A stretch of DNA of 64,000 nt from Collybiopsis luxurians FD-317 M1 (taxonomy: Eukaryota > Basidiomycota > Agaricomycetes > Agaricales > Omphalotaceae): assembly GCA_000827265.1 (NCBI GenBank), contig KN834769.1:648012-712011 (forward strand), in the 5' to 3' direction. A program made the translations under genes and the position numbers. Shown in pieces: positions 22,146 through 33,458 of this stretch. The notes beneath the pieces are model-generated. The model worked only from the letters and a program-made list of their open reading frames with translations. It was not told where the DNA came from and did not search any database. Within the stretch, counting starts at the first letter, position 1. Each line of letters opens with the position of its first letter.

Positions 22146-23600
22146 TTTTAACGGCCGAAAGCGTACAGAGCTGGTACAGGGCTCTCAAGCTAACGAAGAT
22201 GATGGAAGAGAAAAAGAAACGAAAATTGATGGGCCGACAGACGGGCCGATTACGGGCCGAGCGGTCGCTGCGCATACAGCTCTTTCGCGCAATTCGCGTA
22301 CAGTTCCTCGATGATTCGGTTTACAATTCTCTGAGACTTTCAGACCCTCGAATGCGATGCATAGCGACTCTCCTCCCTTATATATGAGTGTACTCTACCC
22401 TTCACAGCGAAGTGCTTAAATAATTGTCGAGTTTCAATTAAGTTCCAACGGTGCTGTTGGGGTTCTTCTACCAGCCTACAAATGCCCAGGGTGCGGATAT
22501 CTAGTGATATTAGTTTTTCAGTGCTTTGAGCTACAGGAGATATCCTGACACAACTTCCGGAGCGTCTGCCTAAGTGTCTTTTCCTTTTTCGTCCGTGATG
22601 TCCAGCTTTGACAGGTCCCTGTTCCTGACATCGAGCCATTCGCATTCTGCGACCTTTCGCTCGAGATATTGAAGGTAGCTGTATATCGAACTTAAGCCAC
22701 TGAGACCCGGAGGAACGGTGTCTATATTGTCTGACAAGAAAAGCGATGGTGTATGGAAAATGAGGACTTACCATCCAGTCGATGTAGTTTCTCCTAGGCA
22801 GACTACCGAAATGAACTGACGATCCTGATGGATGTGTTCATATGGGCAGTCGGTTCCTTCAGGATAGAGTGTATTTAGGATCAGAAGATCTGCATCAATT
22901 TTGCGTTGGGTTCGGACGGTGTAACCAATTCAAGCTGCTTTAAATGATGAGAGAGCGAAGAGTGTTAGAGCCCACAGGTGGCTAGGCCCGGGAACCCTCA
23001 TCGCTCAGTCAATGTCATCACCTGAGAACTTTGGATATGAGAATATCTCTGACTTTCCTATGCCTCGCGAGCTTATTGTCTACCTCACATCTTTACTTCC
23101 TCCTCAGATCTATTTTTTCGCTTATTTTTGTTCAACTGTAGATGCTCGCAATAACTTTGACCGGCAAGACATGCCTAGTGTACTCGATGGCTCCCAAATG
23201 GCTCTTCTGTACCTACCGCGACCTTTTCGTAAGATAAGTCAATGGCACTGGAAGGGTTTCGAAAGTGTATCTCGCTTGTCCTGAATCTTTCCTCGCTCGA
23301 TTTCCGTAGATACTAGCGATACCCTGGGCATACATACATTTGAGCACTCCCACCTCGTGAGACTTATTCTCTCGGCCAGTGACCTTCTCCCCTGCGACGA
23401 CTTCGTGTGAGAAGATAAACGGTGTCGGCGTAGGGTGTCGGCGGCCTTGTCATTAATCGGAGTGCGGATCGGCTGGTGGCATCTTCGTTCGGGCCATGAC
23501 CGCGGCGCCTAAAGTTAATTCTGAACCACCACCATCTTGAAACTTAGGCACTACTTTTTTTTCTCCCGACTAGTAAACAGCGCCGACGTCTAATTCCAGT
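22146..23600. other. Intergenic with a decayed coding fragment
   Basis: On the minus strand near 22580-22690 one frame reads 'AECEWLDVRNRDLSKLDI', and a related fragment occurs near 27465-27545. A plus-strand frame at 23012-23284 (90 codons, 'PMPRELIVYLTSLLPPQIYFF') faintly resembles an F-box start but is not supported further. No intact gene is seen. Confidence 0.35.
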
Positions 23601-25310
23601 ATGATCAAGTTTCCTTTGAACTCGACCGAAAACTCTTTCAGAGACTTGGCCCAGCACGCCATCTCTTGTATCGATGCCCTCGCAACGAAAATCGAGCGTC
23701 GCGACTATAACCCAATTCTGGACCGACTTCGGCGGGGAAACTTAGCGGAAACTTCTTCGCGACTTGAAGAAGAAGCCAATCCTTTTCAGGAGAACGCTGC
23801 ATCTCGCTTGGCTGAATACGATTATCATATCGCTCTTGTGGAGGAAGCTTTGCGGAAGCTGAAGAGCGCAGGGGATGACTTCAAACATTCTATAGATCTG
23901 ACGATGTCCCTGTTTGCTCCCGTACGACGCCTTCCTGAAGATGTTTTGGTCGAGACCTTCTCGCTCTACATACAAGATTGTGAAGAGCCGGGGGAGCGTA
24001 CCTACTCCTTGTCGATCCTCGGAGAAGGCCGAGTTTTCAGTCCAAGCTTCGCACTTTCCCATGTTTGCTCCTTTTGGCGGAGAGTGGTCTTTTCGAGGCC
24101 TACTTTTTGGTCATCCTTCTCTCTGGACCTAGGGGCACTGCGAGCATGGAAAGAGAAATCCAAAATCATGACCATTCTTTCTGAATGTCTTTCGCGATCG
24201 GCGAATGCTCCGTTGAGCCTTCGTCTTCGTCTCAAATTTAAAATCGACAATCATGATTTGGACCAGGAAGAGGCATTCATCTTGTTCATGGGGCAAGCAG
24301 CCCGATGCGAGCATCTAGGCTTGTCTCTGAATGATCAGTCGATATTTCAATTTGACTCCTGGTTAAAATCTGAAGAACATCCTCCCCTCTTTTCAAGTCT
24401 TAAGCACCTTTCCCTCGACGGGGGTTTCTCATACACGGCCACTTTTCTCCCGATATTACTTCGCAGCTCACATCTGGAAACTCTCACGACAAGCAATCTC
24501 GAATTGTCTTGGTCTGATTTTAGCCAGTGCGATCTTTCTACTTTGAGAATACTCGAGTCCTCGGGACTTTCAGAAGGATCTATGAGCCAGTTCTTGGGCT
24601 GTTTACCATCACTCGAGGTGTGCAATTTGGCCTCCACTTCCAAATTTACTGCCGACCCACAACCTTCGAGCACATTATACTCCTCTAACCTCCGCTGTCT
24701 ATCAATTTACCTAGAAAACCCTGTCTCTGAACTATGTCAGTCACTTTGTACACCCCGTTTACTTTGTCTCTCCTTGAAAGCCGGGGATAACGTAGAAGGG
24801 AGCCATATAAAGGCTATATCTTTGATGCTTATTCGGTCAAAGTCCGTACTGCAAGATCTGACGCTCTTCAACATTTATGCCCATGAAGCTTTAGATTTCA
24901 TTGATGCTCAACCCTCCGTGACTGACGTGACGCTCTCTGGGGATTACGGAAGAGAAGACGATTACAAGTATCCCGGAGACTTGTTTTCTCGACTTACCAT
25001 TTTGAAAGATGGAAATGAGACGATTCTTGGACCAAATTTACAGTTCCTCACAGTCCAAATAAAAGGAGTTATCTCTATTGCGGAATTTGCTCGTGCCCTG
25101 GCGCAAGAAATAGTGGAGATGGTCATTTCCAGAACTGACGCAGCATCTTTGCCTCCTGGCGTATCTGCCCTGCGGAGAATCTCCATTCGATTCAATTCGA
25201 TCGAGTACGAAGACGTTTTTAATCACATACGTGCATCTCTAGGACATCTTGTGGCCTCTGGGCTGCAACTCGAACTGAATCAGCATTTCATTGGTTACAG
25301 TCATTTCTAG
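23601..25310 (+). CDS. F-box-like protein with leucine-rich C-terminal part
   Basis: A single uninterrupted frame of 569 codons starts at ATG 23601. Residues about 60-100 form a likely coiled coil (AEYDYHIALVEEALRKLKSA). An F-box-like segment follows at about 105-175: PVRRLPEDVLVETFSLYI, then ALSHVCSFWRRVVFSRPTFW. The rest is rich in Leu with repeating L..LSL patterns, as in LRR-like substrate-recognition regions. Family knowledge suggests an SCF ubiquitin-ligase adaptor, but the target is unknown. It is a close paralogue of the minus-strand genes at 57.1-63.4 kb, yet lies alone on the plus strand 32 kb away. It has no intron, unlike most neighbours. Confidence 0.85.
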   Translation: MIKFPLNSTENSFRDLAQHAISCIDALATKIERRDYNPILDRLRRGNLAETSSRLEEEANPFQENAASRLAEYDYHIALVEEALRKLKSAGDDFKHSIDLTMSLFAPVRRLPEDVLVETFSLYIQDCEEPGERTYSLSILGEGRVFSPSFALSHVCSFWRRVVFSRPTFWSSFSLDLGALRAWKEKSKIMTILSECLSRSANAPLSLRLRLKFKIDNHDLDQEEAFILFMGQAARCEHLGLSLNDQSIFQFDSWLKSEEHPPLFSSLKHLSLDGGFSYTATFLPILLRSSHLETLTTSNLELSWSDFSQCDLSTLRILESSGLSEGSMSQFLGCLPSLEVCNLASTSKFTADPQPSSTLYSSNLRCLSIYLENPVSELCQSLCTPRLLCLSLKAGDNVEGSHIKAISLMLIRSKSVLQDLTLFNIYAHEALDFIDAQPSVTDVTLSGDYGREDDYKYPGDLFSRLTILKDGNETILGPNLQFLTVQIKGVISIAEFARALAQEIVEMVISRTDAASLPPGVSALRRISIRFNSIEYEDVFNHIRASLGHLVASGLQLELNQHFIGYSHF

Positions 25311-28300
25311 GACATGTAAAAGTATATACTTGTCATTAGCGTCGTCGCAATAGTTGTAGCTAGTTTAGATAGGCTGACCGATCATAATGCGAGCGTTGCC
25401 AGCATCAAATACGACAGGCGTATGGGCATGCTCATCCCGCAACGATCAGGATTACAGCTAAATTTCCATTCTAACCTTTCTCTTTGAGCTCGTAACACGT
25501 TCTCGCACGGCGAGGATTTACCTGTGCTGGGTGTGAAAAAAAGCCGGAGCTTTCGAACAAAAAACTCAGGCTGTCCGCATCGAGGATAATTAGAATGACC
25601 TCGCTGAGATCATTCAAAGATTTTCCCTGATTGAGGAAATAGTACTGCTATCGTGAGATTATTTGAAGTTTTACAAAACTTACAGTTGTTGCAGTGAGGT
25701 TGTTCTAACCGACCTCGTTGGGAAAACATGAAGATTGTGTTCTGAATCTCTACCACCTTTCTGCCGCGGTGTCGTCCACTACATTGAGTTTCTCCTCTTC
25801 CGTAATTTCTTTGAACCATATTACGATAACATCAGATTGAAACTAAACGCCGATCTCTTATAACATCCTGGCCATTGAACGAGCACGACTCTCCGGACAT
25901 CGGATTGCTTTAAAACTCGTGTGTAGACCTAGTTCCGTACTCCAGGACCGTACAGTCACACGTAATGGATAACCGATGCCCCATTCATTCGGGTAAACCC
26001 TGCAAAGTGCCCGCCTTGAACGATGATTACCCCAAAGTTGAGTCTGAACATGAAGGAGCAGACTGTCGATATTCAGGTTCAATCATACGATGTCAGGTAT
26101 CCTTGAGAAGCATGAAGCACTTCTTCAACCGGGTAGTAACCAGCAGCCCGGGGGTTCTGATAAGCTGTTGTAAATGAATGTTCTTCGATGAAAATCTTGT
26201 AGAGACGAGCCTCGACAGTCAGGTCAGGTTTACTGTAAGCCGGAACGACAGTTAATTCTGATGAGCTGACGAGGATCGCCGGATGCTCGAATACTTACTG
26301 GTGTAAGAATGGCTCTCGGGTATAGTTAAGGAGGTTTGTGTGCATAATACCATCCATGAAGGGTACAAGCGGCGCCACTGGCTAGTTACAATGAAAGGGG
26401 ACAAGGGCTCGGCAGCCATAATATATAGAGCTACCGATGTTGCGAGTCTGTGCCGTCGACTCATCTCCTCAGAAAGAACCAGTTTAGATTCGTCAACGGC
26501 TTCGATTTTGGGGAGATCTGCGATTTGTTACCATTACAACTCAACCAAGTCCGAGCCATTGAAGAACCTGAAAGTTTGTGGGGCGCTTAGACGTATTCAC
26601 TGACACCCAGTTCCTCGTAAGACATACCGCCATAACCTTGATAAGGTGTTAGAATATGCAGCATCAACCTTGCTCTGGATCACCTGTTGGAGTACATTAC
26701 AGTTGGGAGCGATATTAATCCAGAAACGTCTGGAAGAAGTCTTTCAACACGGCATTTTTTTTTTTCCGCTCATTCCGCCCCATGTATCACTGTATATGAG
26801 CACTATTTGGAAGCTCACGGTTCGATATGTAGATGGCTCGGATTCAGCTTCCTCCGAATGCATCAGTTTTCAAGAGATTTTTGTTGACTGAATCAGAAAA
26901 AAGTTGGAAGAATGGAAATTTTTATTAAATTTTCAACCTTCGCCGACTCGGAGAGAAAGAGAGGCCGAAAAAGAAAAACGTAGCTTGGATAGCCGTCACA
27001 AAAGGTTGGCTTCTTGCTATATGAAGCTGGTATATGGAGAGAAACACAGTCCGCATTGCGCAGTATGATTGAAAGTATGCCATCAAGGGCATGAAGGTGG
27101 GAAGAATTGAAAAGCGTGGCACTGATGGAGCCGGGGGTAATTCCGGGCCGAATAGCTATTTCTCCCGATACCGCTCGACCTCGGAGCTCTGTCGCATCCA
27201 AGCTTTGCTCGATGCTTTGTCAGATCGTACGTATCCTCGGTTGCTTCAAAATTTTTACCTGTAAAATTTTGCCTTACCTTTTCATTTCTCCGATATGCGT
27301 TCCCGTCTTTATGTCAAAGGGTTCGCGATACTGTCAAGTTTTGATACTGCTGTTGTGAGTTCTCTATCAAGTTGCCTGCACATTGATCTACTTGCTGATA
27401 TGAATTACGGCGGTTATTTGGAAACGACTTGGGCGTCTCGGTACAATTACATAATCTTCATTCCTTTTTGGGTCCGCGATCCCCAGCTTTGACGATCTCG
27501 GTTCCTGACATTTAACCATTCCGATTCCGCGGCACTTTATTTTAATGATCGAGTTTGGATATACATCAGAGATACTGTAAATCCGATCTCTAACACTCAC
27601 CTTCTCCAAACAAAGATAGTACATCTACGGCCCAGTGCTGTTCTTGAGGAAACACAAGTAGGCTCTCTACTGTAGCCCTATACTGGTTTCAAATGCGTAA
27701 TTAAGGAAAGAAATAAGCGCCCTGGACGCATGACTGACCGCAAAGCTCGAATGGGTTGCCAGGTAGTGTGCCGAAGGGGCGGCTGTTTCTTGTCAAAGCG
27801 AATGCCTTAATGATTGGAGTATGTTTGACACGGCGTTCATATTACGTTCTCATCAAAGCACCGGAGATGTGGATTTTCGGATCCAACTTTGAGCAAAGGA
27901 AAACATGCACGTTCAGCTTGAAAATTTTGAGGTTGACTCTGTCAATTTATCGTTGGCTTTCCTTCCCAGATGAATGGATACACAGATAAAATTTGAGTCC
28001 GATGCACTTCGGAATCGTGATTTCTGGGTTTTCACCCTAGAAAAATTCACGCGAATTCAGTCAATTCTGGGGGTGTGCACGAAGCCTTTTAGCGGTACTA
28101 GGCAGATGCTTCTGATTTCCATAAACACGTTGAACTTGCTTCGCAGAATCAAGAAGTTCACAGGCGATGGACACCTGCACTACATGTGCTGCATAGCCAT
28201 ACCGGAACGGAGCAGCATCCAACGCCTAATTTTGGAATCTGCTTAAGTAACCGCTGCTCCAGTTTGGCTTCTAAAAGTCATTGGCAAACAATCTCCACCA

Positions 28301-31300
28301 AATCTCCTCCCGAGTACAAACGAATAAGTAGCGGACCTATGTATCCTTATTAGGATTGACTGAACCCAGTGTCAGTAACTAGTCTGAATTCGAAGGCAGA
28401 TAGAATGTAAATATCCGACTCTGTGGCCAACAGCTAAGTTCAAGGGTTGTCCAAAGATCTAGGGAAGTAGTAAACTTTATTCGAGCCCGAGGATGTATCC
28501 AACCCAGATATATGGTCTTAATTTACCAATTGTGATTGTTTAGACAGATGGCTAAGACTTCGCGACGTTCAGAGAAGGACGGCTCAGTGTTCATCAGTCT
28601 CGGCTTGGTACCAGTGGCGGATAGAAGTATCAGACATTTCTATTCGGTAGTCTTTCGTCCTAAAAGAGGAAACTATGGACTGTACTCGAAGTACTCTATC
28701 CTATCAGCCATAGCTCGTTCTGAAGGTTCTGAAGCTCAAGTATTATCCATGAGTACTAGGAGGACGGCGAGGATTTCTTGTGTTGTCAGGCCTGCGGCAA
28801 TATTTCTATGTACTTGTTACTACTTAGGGCCAAGGTTGCTTCGCATGCTAGGGTCGCGCAAATCTAGATTTCGTGAGACTACATAGAGTGCGTCTTCACT
28901 TATGGCGATGAAGAAGGGGGACTCTTGGAGAGTTGAGCTATGGTTCAGCGAGGGCATTACACTGACCCAGTCTAAGTACGAACTAAGATGCGTTAATTGC
29001 ACAAATTTGACTGCAAGGAGAGTGGAGCCGCCTCGTATGTCAGGGCCGCGCAAACCTGAAACTGCGCGAGACTGTATGGAGTGCGTCTCCAGCTACGTTC
29101 GATGAAGAGCGGGGACTCTTTCTGAGTCTAGGTGCGGTTCAACGAAGGATCTACACCGACCCAGTCTGGGTGCAAACTGCGCTAAGTCGATTCCAAAAAA
29201 TCGACTGTAGGCTCAGTGGGTGATGTACCGAACGGTGAACGAACGACTCGTGCGGCGGTAGGATCGCAGCCAGTGAAAGGTGGAGGGGTACAAGTAGCGT
29301 GTATAACTTCGTGGCATAGTCTGGTACATGGAGGCCGCGCCGTGTATGCCAATTGATTTTTGTGGATGGCTGAAGAAGAATTTCCTTGCAGGTAGGGTCA
29401 CTCCATACTCCAGAGCAAAAGAACTAGTAACTCACCGAGGCTTTAGCATACAGAACTAGATTGTGTGACTACGCGCAGTACTGGCCAGTGGATACTTTCT
29501 CGCCACGGAAGGAATTTGCAGTGTCAAGGAGTCAAAGGTTGGAGCCGTCTCCCGCTGCGTCTAGTGAAAGGAAAAGTCCAAGGGAGAAATCCTAGGTTCC
29601 GTAGGTAGACTTGGAGTTAAAAAATAATTCCGGATTATTTGAGTCTGAGCTTGCCCATGCTTGACGATTTTAAGGACGATTCTGTGACTAAACGGTGGCG
29701 AGATATTTATAGGATTACTGATGGATAAAAAAGACGTGCCTACTCGCAATTCTCTCTCGATCTTTCTTAGCTAGACGGCTGAAAAGAAAGAGTATGACTG
29801 TATCTGAGACAAGACATGAAGGGAGGTGCATGGCGTAGCTGGAACTGAGCTGCGGCCGGTTCCTGGAAAAAAAAACGCCGGTTCCGGGGCTTCATGAACA
29901 CAATCGATGTCCCCGGCCTTGATGACCACCTAACAGTCAAACTCATGGTGCCCGACAATGGCAAGTACATAGACTCATGATAGACCTCGCGGATTGTTAA
30001 ACACATCACACGATCGTTTGCGTTCAAGTTGAAGGTTCATATCCGTTCAGACTCAGCCTTCAAGATACGTGTTAGAGGACTCGCGCAAAGTACGGAGATC
30101 CTCATCCATCCATTTACTGTGCATGCACTCTTTTCTGAGGCTCGTCCCGCCCCTTGGCAAACTTGTTGCGGAGACGCTGTACTAGGTTTTCGTCACCTAT
30201 GAATGTTACGGACCTTGAAAGCCAATGTTTTAACGTGATGAATTAGAAACCTGAATGTATACTTGACTTCAATCGAAGACCAACCGATTCAACTAGCTAA
30301 AACCTCCGAAGGGATGGTCCGAAAAACAAGATAATATACCGTTTTCAAATCCAAGGCTCAAGACGAGGCTCTAACATGTTTTACATCGCCAGGACCACAC
30401 AGAGACCTTCCTGCATGACTACAGGTTCCTGTAGAAATCACCTCAGTAGAAAAATCGCAAGGTACTTACTACTTGTTTATCCCCTTACAGCCTTCGGAGC
30501 CGATGGGAAATTGGTGGCTTGTAACTCGTTTACTAGATAGTTGTTTTTGTCCACTATATGGAAGAAGGGGTTATCGTAAGTCTTCATGTCAAGCTCGGAA
30601 GTTGTGCGACCAGAGGACTACTATCAAAAGAGCATATGCATCTGAAAGCACAATGTTTAAGTACGTAGCAACTGTTTGGGGTGTCCTAACAAGAAGAGGG
30701 TCCGGCGCTGTTTCTACGTGGTCATATCATTCTAATCTATGCGTTGTGTTCCGACCAGACAACCGGCAGTTAAGTTACTAAGATCGCTATTGCTAAATTA
30801 GGGCGAGAGGCAGATCTCAGGTTGACCCCTCACCCCGTTCTCTCAATTGACCTATTATACAGTAAACAAAACAAAATGCTTGCCCAGGTGATCGGATTAT
30901 TAGGTATGTTTTCGGGTCTCAAAATTCGCTTTCGTTTTGACAGGAAATTCTGAGAGATTCTCGACATTACACAGACCAATGAGAAAACTAGCTCGGGGAA
31001 CTGATTTAAGATCTTGAAGTGCTTGATGCGTGACTGTTTGCACAACGAGCCTAGCTGTCAAAGGCTGAACAGCTGTTATAGAAAGAATGTTTATTTACAG
31101 CACTAACAAGCATCAGGCCACATCTGAGATGTCAGAAAGTAGCGAAAATCGCGAATAAATCGCACGAATGAATACTGACGTTCGCCCCCCCCAAAAGAAT
31201 GTCCAAAGCTCCCATCAAGACGACAGGATAATTTGTTCCATCGTTCTCCAATACAAAAGTACAAATAGACAAAGAACAGGGTGCTCGGGAGATCGAGATT

Positions 31301-33170
31301 TGGGGGAAGGGTAAGACCAGGAGTAGAAAGTCGCTGCGTGTGTTTTTTGCACCTACTTCGAACAGGGTAAAAAATTTTGAATAGGTCGGAAATGAGGAGT
31401 GTAAACGAGGATTCAAGGCCAGCCCGAGAATATGAAAAGTAATTGGGAGCGAGATGCGTGACTTGAGGTTACTATAGAAGGTCGGTGTGATCGGTAAGAA
31501 TCGTAGAATATGCTCCGGGAGAATCTACAAGGAAGGAAGAATAGTCCAGGAAATCGCTCAAAGTCGAAGTATTGCGTTTTTCTCGGAACGCGGAGCCAGG
31601 TTCTCGTAAGACAAGCAGCCCGGAAGGTATTTGAGAAGGTACATGAACACTGTCGGAGGTTAATTTCGGGGACGGGAAGAAAGGAGAATAGTGGTATCGA
31701 AGTCAGCGAAGTTAAACCCACCACCGATCAGTGACTCATTGATCAGTCGATGAGTCAACCGCAGCTGGGCAGGCGGGCACAATCGATAGCACACCGGCGG
31801 TGTAAAAAAAACGATGCCGGAGGGTCAAATTCGGCCGGATGGTAAATCTAAAGAATCAAAGCTGCCTTACATAGATACGTCATCTGAAAAAAATTGACGA
31901 TTGAAGGTCATTGTTGACAGGGTTGTTTAAGAGAAATAGGGTTTTGTACCAGAAAATACGTTCGCTGAAGCAATGCCGTCAAGTACCTGAATATTACCTA
32001 TCTAAGTCAACCATTAGAATCGCACCCACGAAAGTATGAATCTCAACCAAATGTACCATTTTGCAGAAGAGACAAAAACAAAGAAGACAGCCAGCCCTGT
32101 TTGGTCAAAAAGTAGCACGATCGGTGCTCTAGGACCAACGCCAGTTAATATCGGATACTGTGGAAGTAGTACTATATTGATATTAAGATGTAAATTTTCG
32201 TCGAATTGTGCCGCGGGCACTAAGAAGCCAAGAAGGATTTTTCGACAAAAAATCACCGTCGGACGGGAGATGCACCGAGGACTGGCCATATGCTACTGGA
32301 AGCCAACAATGGATATGAAAGATCGACTGCGCTTGCGGAGCTAAGAATCAGCCAATATCCAAATGTACCGGTATGAGAAGTATAGCGGTACCATTGCGCA
32401 AAAGAAGAGTGCACAAATTGCAAGGCTATCCCATGAAGTAATCAAGTATCCAATCCTCGAGGCACAGTGGAGAGGAGGAGCGACACGTGACGAAAAACAG
32501 CTTCTGAGTCATATTTCTAAATTTCGTCGTTATGTTTGGGCAGCAAGTTTGATTTAATGTATCTTGAGGCTTGGAGAAGTTGTCGATAGCTACCCGCTAC
32601 CCAGGTGGGTTCTCCCGAATATTAAATCTACATAAGCTCAGAGACAAAAGGACGCGCAAGCCGCTGCGAGAGAGAGGCGCATGGCACAGCATTTAATTTT
32701 GCTGACAGAATCCCAATTTCGGTTTGGAAGCTCTAGTAGCCGGTGTAGTTGGAGGTTGGATTTTTCTTCATCCACTCCGTTGTCCCATTTCCGGAACGCG
32801 GGTAGAAGAATAAAGAAAAAAAAAGAGTCAGATAATGAGCTGTAAATGAATCTTTTTTTACTAAAGGTATGACTCGAGCAACGCGTGGTGAGCCATCCGA
32901 CGCGATAGGAAGCTTGACAGCGAAGCTTTGGTGTTAAGTGAATCCATAGGGTGCACTGAGATATATGTCGCAAGAGATATAGTAGGACTGGTCATCGGAG
33001 TATGCAAGGAACGTTGAGGAACGAACTATTGAACTCCTGATGTCAAACCGGTGGAATTGAGGCATCTTGCGCAGTCCAGGTCCTTCAAGAAATGGCCATA
33101 CATAGCTGGAGAGTTCTACGACCGACATAGGGAAAGGCAAGGGACGAGATTGGGACGGGTGAGGTCTGGA
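25311..33170. other. Large gene-poor region
   Basis: Nearly 8 kb has no open frame above about 117 codons and no recognisable domain on either strand. The fragment near 27465-27545 (minus) matches the decayed piece at 22.6 kb. A tandem duplication lies near 28.83-29.20 kb. I take the rest as decayed sequence, but genes with many small exons could be missed by eye. Confidence 0.45.
28826..29195. repeat. Diverged tandem duplication of about 190 bp
   Basis: Sequence at about 28826-29005 is repeated at about 29015-29195. Shared pieces include 'gagactaca/gtatggagtgcgtct', 'gatgaagagcgggggactct' with variants, and 'acaccgacccagtct.gg'. No coding frame is shared. Confidence 0.7.
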
Positions 33171-33209
33171 CCGTGCACAGCATGGCAAATCCGGCAGACG
33201 CTTGCCGTG

Positions 33210-33395
33210 GAAATAGCCATGCTTGTGGGTTTCCGCACGCCTGCGAAATTTGGCATGAACCTCCGACTTTATTTTTCCATTGCTTCTTGACCGCAAATCC
33301 ATTATCTATATCCGGAATTTACATTAGATCTCGCCTCCGATCTGCAATTACCGTTTCCAATATTTGTGACAATAGTATATAAGAACCGCAATGTA
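33210..33395 (+). promoter_or_regulatory. Promoter module of the Zn2Cys6 gene, shared with 12.9-13.5 kb
   Basis: One unit of the tandem family found at 12.9-13.4 kb (33218-33290) is followed by 'ttagatc', 'cctccgatct' and a TATA box (TATATAAG, 33376-33383), about 80 bp before the ATG at 33459. The same order of elements precedes the zinc-finger gene at 13.6 kb. Confidence 0.7.
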
Positions 33396-33458
33396 TTCCT
33401 TCTCAACGAAAATTTCCCCTTGTCCCATTGTATTTCTATCTCTTACCCTTGTAATTCT

